In this document: one piece after another, positions 59,452 through 64,000 of the stretch
How positions within the stretch are numbered: the stretch's first letter is position 1
Layout: each line of letters starts with the position of its first letter
Assembly: GCF_002878395.1 (NCBI RefSeq)
Contig: NC_061111.1
Span: 24,942,136-25,006,135, forward strand
DNA from: Capsicum annuum
Taxonomy: Eukaryota; Streptophyta; Magnoliopsida; Solanales; Solanaceae
Reading direction: 5' to 3'
DNA: 64,000 nucleotides
Notes under the pieces: generated by a model
What the model was told of the DNA's origin: nothing
What the model saw: only the letters and a program-made list of their open reading frames with translations
The model's database searches: none
Translations under genes and position numbers: made by a program

Positions 59452-59930
59452 TTTGTAAAGCCTTGAATTTTTATAAATTAAAACAAAGCTTAAGAGGTTA
59501 ACCTAATTCATAGAGGATATTAAAATTAGAATCTCATATATATATATTGGAAGTCTTCCTTGAATTCGTGATTTAGTAATCGTTTGTTTGAACTCGTGTA
59601 TAAGTGATTGTTTGTTTGACGAGAAAGGATGATAATGTAAGTGATGTGATGTAGATAATTTATTTTGTTGCTAACAACATTGGTAATTATTTGTTTGAAT
59701 TCTTTTCTTAGTAATTACTTATTCAAACTCGTGAATTAGTAATCAAATTCGTGATCTAGTGATTGTTTGTAAATTTAAAAGTAAAATTACTAAATTAACC
59801 CTATCTAATTAAACTTTTATTTTTATTATAATTTTTTTTCAAAAAAAGCCTTAATGATTTCTTGAAGGTTGACACCTATTTTAATAAGTAACTAACCCTT
59901 TCTATTTAAAAGGTTGTGTTTGTTGGCGCT
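59452..59930. other. AT-rich spacer with short repeats
   Basis: Several imperfect repeats of 'gtgatttagtaatcgtttgtttgaactcgtg' type at 59550-59770, unit about 35-40 bp. No gene. Confidence 0.45.
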
Positions 59931-62900
59931 TGGCGGTCTTTACAATTTTGAAACCCTTGAAAAAAATCAATAAATAAAATACGATAGTTACCATGACCAA
60001 AAAGAATAGGCACATAATGGCAACCCAAAGAACAAGAATTAAAGGAAATCAAAAGCAGAAACGGAAGAATCTCAAATATATACACACACACACACGACTC
60101 AAGTATAAAAAATACATTCCACGGTTGGTTGTCATCAGTACAAGCCTCTAAATATATAATACTATCAATAGTTAAAGTATCTTAAATGTCGGTGAGCATA
60201 AGATAAATAAAGAGAGATCTGAATAAGTTTGGAGTCTGTCAGTACTACCTCGATTTACGCAATGCCAATATTAAATAAAATAATCTACAAGATGCTACTC
60301 AACCCCATACCTTCACGAGGTGTAGAAAAATAAGAAGAAGAAAAGAAAAAAAAAGGTGAGTACGAAATCATATATACTAAGCAAGCATCGTCGATAACCG
60401 ATCCTATTCTAAAGTGATGGTGAGGACCACCACCCAAACTACCCAAGATTTCTCTAAATAGATCTATGACTATTAAATTCTCTACTTCATTCTAATAAGG
60501 AAACCCAACACAGTCATAACATCATCCATAAACAAGTAGGCGCATAAGTCTAGGTGAGTCAATACTAGCCATTTTATGATCAACAAGAATAAAAAAAGGA
60601 AAAGAAAGACTCACTTACACTCTATCTTAGGTCAAATTATCACGTTTAGTCAATAATCCATGATGAAGTAGTGAGAGTGTACAATTATGAGTATGTCATG
60701 CTACCACTAGGTGCGGCACTACAGGACTCACTAATCAAGCCATAGTCATACCCTATGTCTCATGTGTACCTCAACTCCAAAATCATCCAATAAGTATAAT
60801 AATATAATGTAATGAAGTGAAATGAATGTTCCATACACAATATCACAAGCAAGGTTTAGTCATAAAAATTAACTATACAAGTAAGCACTCAACGACGATA
60901 TCAAACCATACAAAGAAAATGTCATGCAATGTAATTTGATGATGATGATGAATAATTGATAGTCATCGCGTGACTTTCTATATACATCTACTGAGCCTCA
61001 CCGCTCTTAAGATAGGACCCATGGGGGGTTTGCAACTCATATACTCTTTATAATCTGAATCTCATGTCTCAAATTAATTTTATCGATATATTCCTCGGTA
61101 TAGGCATTTTATAAAGTGTCTCATTTTCTTACAAAAATCAGAACGTCTCATTGGTACTAATATCTCATGAATATGCATACATAACATAAGGATATAATGT
61201 TCATAATGAATCAACATGAAGATTAAAAATCTATTACGTGTATAAATGATCTCAAAATCAGCTCAATGTATCAATAATTCATGATATCAGTTTTCACTTG
61301 GCACCACCAGAATAAATAGTTATATAGTCATCAATATTATCATTTTCATCCCCTTACTTGGCATCACTATAATGAATATGCAATTAAATGCTCATATAAG
61401 GCCTAAAATGTTAAGTCAAGCCCCACTCACATGACACAATAATAAATAAGGCATTTAATACATAAAACATGACCAATAACATTAAGTTAAGCCTCCTCGG
61501 ACATCACAATAATACATCCTTTCAAATCAAAATCAATATGTATATAAGCCCAACTCGGACACACCATCATAAATAATTACTCAGGTCTATAATAATGTTC
61601 ACATAAGCCCCGTACAAGCAACACAAAACAAACCACAATCCCAAGAACAATTAATCCCGGAATCCAAACATAGCTTGTTCCATTCATAAGTCTCCTTAAC
61701 TATTACAAGTCTACTCATACTCTGAGTATCCTCTAAGACCTCAATCATTCTATCAATAATGAGGATAACATAATTACCCTCTAACATGATACTAAATCAC
61801 AATCATCACAATAGTCTGATAACAAGATTCAAGCTCTAAAATAGGTATTCAATATCATTTATTCGAGATCATCAGGTTATCTATCTACATTCTACCTTAA
61901 GGATATTTACAAGTATTAAGACTTACTAATCAAGATAATAATTTAACCACAATCTATCAAAGACTCTGGTACCTGTGGAGATGTTTGTCATTTATCTAAG
62001 AAGCCCTCCCCCCCAATCCTAAATGAATCACAACTTACAAACAAACAAGTATACAACACACAAACACTTTGAAAAAAGTAAAGATATATCTTACCTTACC
62101 TTAAAGAAAGATCTACAAGCCCAAGCACAGTCAAAAAGCATCATTTGGAAGCTCAACTCTCTCAATTCAATATTAGTGCATCTAATCTAATCAAATATGG
62201 CATCTACAAGTCAAAAAGAGTCCAACAATACCTATATTGACTATATTTATTTTGGGTCTAAAATTCTCATTGAAAATTATTTCAAGGAAACACAAGGATA
62301 AAATTGAAAATTTATGTAAGAATAATATTTTTCATATCAAGAGAAGTCTATAGTTGAAAACTCACGCAAAATCGAGTAAAAATCGAATCTCGAATCGAAG
62401 AAAAATTAATTTACACTTTATCAGGTGAAAACCCCCAAAATCGCATTTAAAATCTACGCTTTAAAGTTATTTTAAAAATGAAAATAATATAAAGTGAAAA
62501 AATAAAAGTTTAGGAACTCTCCCATGAAAGAAATTGTGAAATCCCCTTTAAAATCGCCTTAATCTGAGCTCTAGAAGTTCAAAAATGAGAAAGTAAAATT
62601 TGAGGCCAAAGAATAAAATTATAATCTTTTTAGGTCTAAAGGCCTTCATGAATGCGGGGACCTAAGTTGTGATAGCAAGGTTTCCCTAACCCAGATCTTC
62701 AAGAATGCGAGCCTAACACTGTAAACACAAAGAAGAAATGACAAAACCATTTGCAAACTCTAGACTCTGGTCTCAACCACGAAGTTAGGGTCCATAGAGC
62801 TTCGTGAACGTGAGCCTAAGGCTGCAAACGCAAAGAGGAAGTGAGAATGCACCAGATAACAACTGAAGAAACAAAGGCACAAGTCAAAACTCTCCGAATG

Positions 62901-63420
62901 GACCTCCGGGATTCATTGGAAACCCACAGAAATAAATTAATAATTCCTATAGACTAATTTTGATGTTCTGAACTCAATGGTGACATAATATTTTTGAAAA
63001 AGGACCGTTATCAACAAATTAACCTCGAAACCCCTTTAGGCACAATTTAACTAATTTCCTAATGGAGGGTCGAAATACAAAATAAGGGCTCGGGACCCGA
63101 ACTAACCACATTACTAATCCAAAATCAAAATTCAAAGTTAATGAAACTATTAGAATCATTATCCGAGGCTCGAATCATAAAATATTGCCGAAGTCCAATC
63201 AACCCTTTTTAAGGGTGTTTTAAACCACAAGTTCATTTAAATACTCCAAAATGCATCGCAAATTAGATCAACCACCTCCACAACTCGTAAATAAGATAAA
63301 ACAATTATGGAAAAGGCCAAAATGATAAAGATACAAAAAAATTTAAATTTCAATACGATTGTCATTACAACAGTTTAAAGACACCACAAGTTGGAGTAAA
63401 GTTGTGTGAAATTTAATAGA
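59931..63420 (-). mobile_element. Degraded LTR-like sequence, non-coding
   Basis: No ORF of note on either strand. Repeated 70-90-bp subunits with 'cttggcatcac', 'taagccc(a/c)actcggacaca' and 'cataataaataa' lie at 61290-61620. A stretch with 'cttc(g/a)tgaa(c/t)gcg' repeats lies at 62640-62830. Both are features I associate with long Gypsy LTRs in nightshades, read here on the minus strand. Ends and target duplications are not visible, so the limits are approximate. Confidence 0.4.
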
Positions 63421-64000
63421 AGTGGCAAACAGTGGAAGTCAATAGATTTTCTAGATATTATCCTTTATATTTGGTTTGTGTCTTCTCAACTTTCAATTAA
63501 GTTTACCCCAGAATGTTCTTTTTATCACAAATTCTACACTTTACTACACCAATATTTAGTGCCATCATCAAATTAAATATCTTGAACAACAAACTAAAAA
63601 AATAATTTCTGTCCTATGTTTAGTTCTATAAATGGCACAAACCTTACGAGTAAATATAGAAGAAGAACGTTATAAATAGCGGATTCTACATTAATTTCTC
63701 TTGTTATAAAAAACAAGAATCGCTTTGTGATATCATGTGACGATTTAGGAATATATATATATATATATATATCCAAAAATTAATTTTATATGTAAAAGGT
63801 CTTTATCTAGTAGTTAAAGAAAAAAAAAAGAATGACTAAACTACATCCATAAATAAAAGATTAACATTAGAGTTAGTACGCATAGACAATGGCTACACAA
63901 ATATGATTCGGAGAAGATTTGATAATAATGTTATCAAATATAATCAATATATTATCAAGTATATTACAAATAATCAATATATTATCAAATATATGTTTAA
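63421..64000. repeat. AT-rich end with (TA)n and short tandem repeat
   Basis: (AT)n microsatellite at 63750-63771. From about 63925 to the end a unit of about 30 bp ('aaataatcaatatattatcaaatatat') repeats three times with small changes. No gene is visible in this last part. Confidence 0.55.

Overview
The window is plant nuclear DNA, almost certainly from a nightshade (Solanaceae: a Solanum, Capsicum or Nicotiana relative). Three things point there. Several SINE copies carry the Solanaceae signature (the 'GTACATCTTACCCTCCCCAGACC' type body with a (TTG)n tail, and the 'TGGTGGACAGAG...CACGGTTATC' type). There is an endogenous pararetrovirus resembling the solendovirus-like (tobacco vein clearing virus type) elements known from this family. 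The few host genes have the intron layout and codon use of a eudicot. The species cannot be fixed from sequence alone.

Only two host genes look intact. One is an intronless PLS-type pentatricopeptide-repeat gene for a probable chloroplast RNA-binding protein (6445-7707, minus). The other is a four-exon JmjC-domain gene of the JMJD7/JMJ32 type (23778-28504, minus), for which all three introns could be placed with GT-AG borders and a consistent frame. An F-box/LRR/FBD gene is present twice, broken both times. The plus-strand copy (14105-21640) has a frameshift after the F-box, is split by a 5.1-kb Copia retrotransposon, and has a second frameshift in the FBD part. The minus-strand copy (3570-5107) lacks the F-box and a middle exon. 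A third fragment of its 3' end sits head-on to the minus copy and creates an inverted repeat.

The rest is mobile DNA in layers. 1-13.9 kb: a TTTGTATTTG minisatellite with a Helitron-like insertion, SINEs with clear target duplications, a Stowaway MITE, a SINE split by a foldback MITE, and a 3.4-kb gutted Copia element. 14-23 kb: the broken F-box gene with its Copia and three SINEs. 23.8-28.5 kb: the JmjC gene, whose first intron holds a two-level tandem repeat. 28.8-37.26 kb: a unit-length, degraded endogenous pararetrovirus (coat protein, movement protein, protease/RT/RNase H, transactivator-like protein, promoter). It is followed by an unusually long leader with an array of small, partly duplicated ORFs, and then by two scrambled viral fragments, one direct and one inverted. 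37.3-39.9 kb: a CT-rich low-complexity block, then a MITE interrupted by a second Helitron-like element. 39.9-59.4 kb: a three-layer nest. A 2.2-kb-LTR non-coding element (LARD type, TSD ACTAT) contains a Tekay/Del-type Ty3/Gypsy chromovirus (TSD GGGAG), whose 3' LTR contains a solo LTR. 59.5-64 kb: degraded, non-coding LTR-like sequence and simple repeats.

The most unusual item is the viral leader at 35.6-36.74 kb. Its five small ORFs are arranged A-B-A'-C-B', with A/A' and B/B' recognisably related, and they lie between the viral promoter and the primer-binding site, where related viruses carry a much shorter leader. All boundaries were read by eye; family assignments of repeats rest on remembered consensus features, not on searches.
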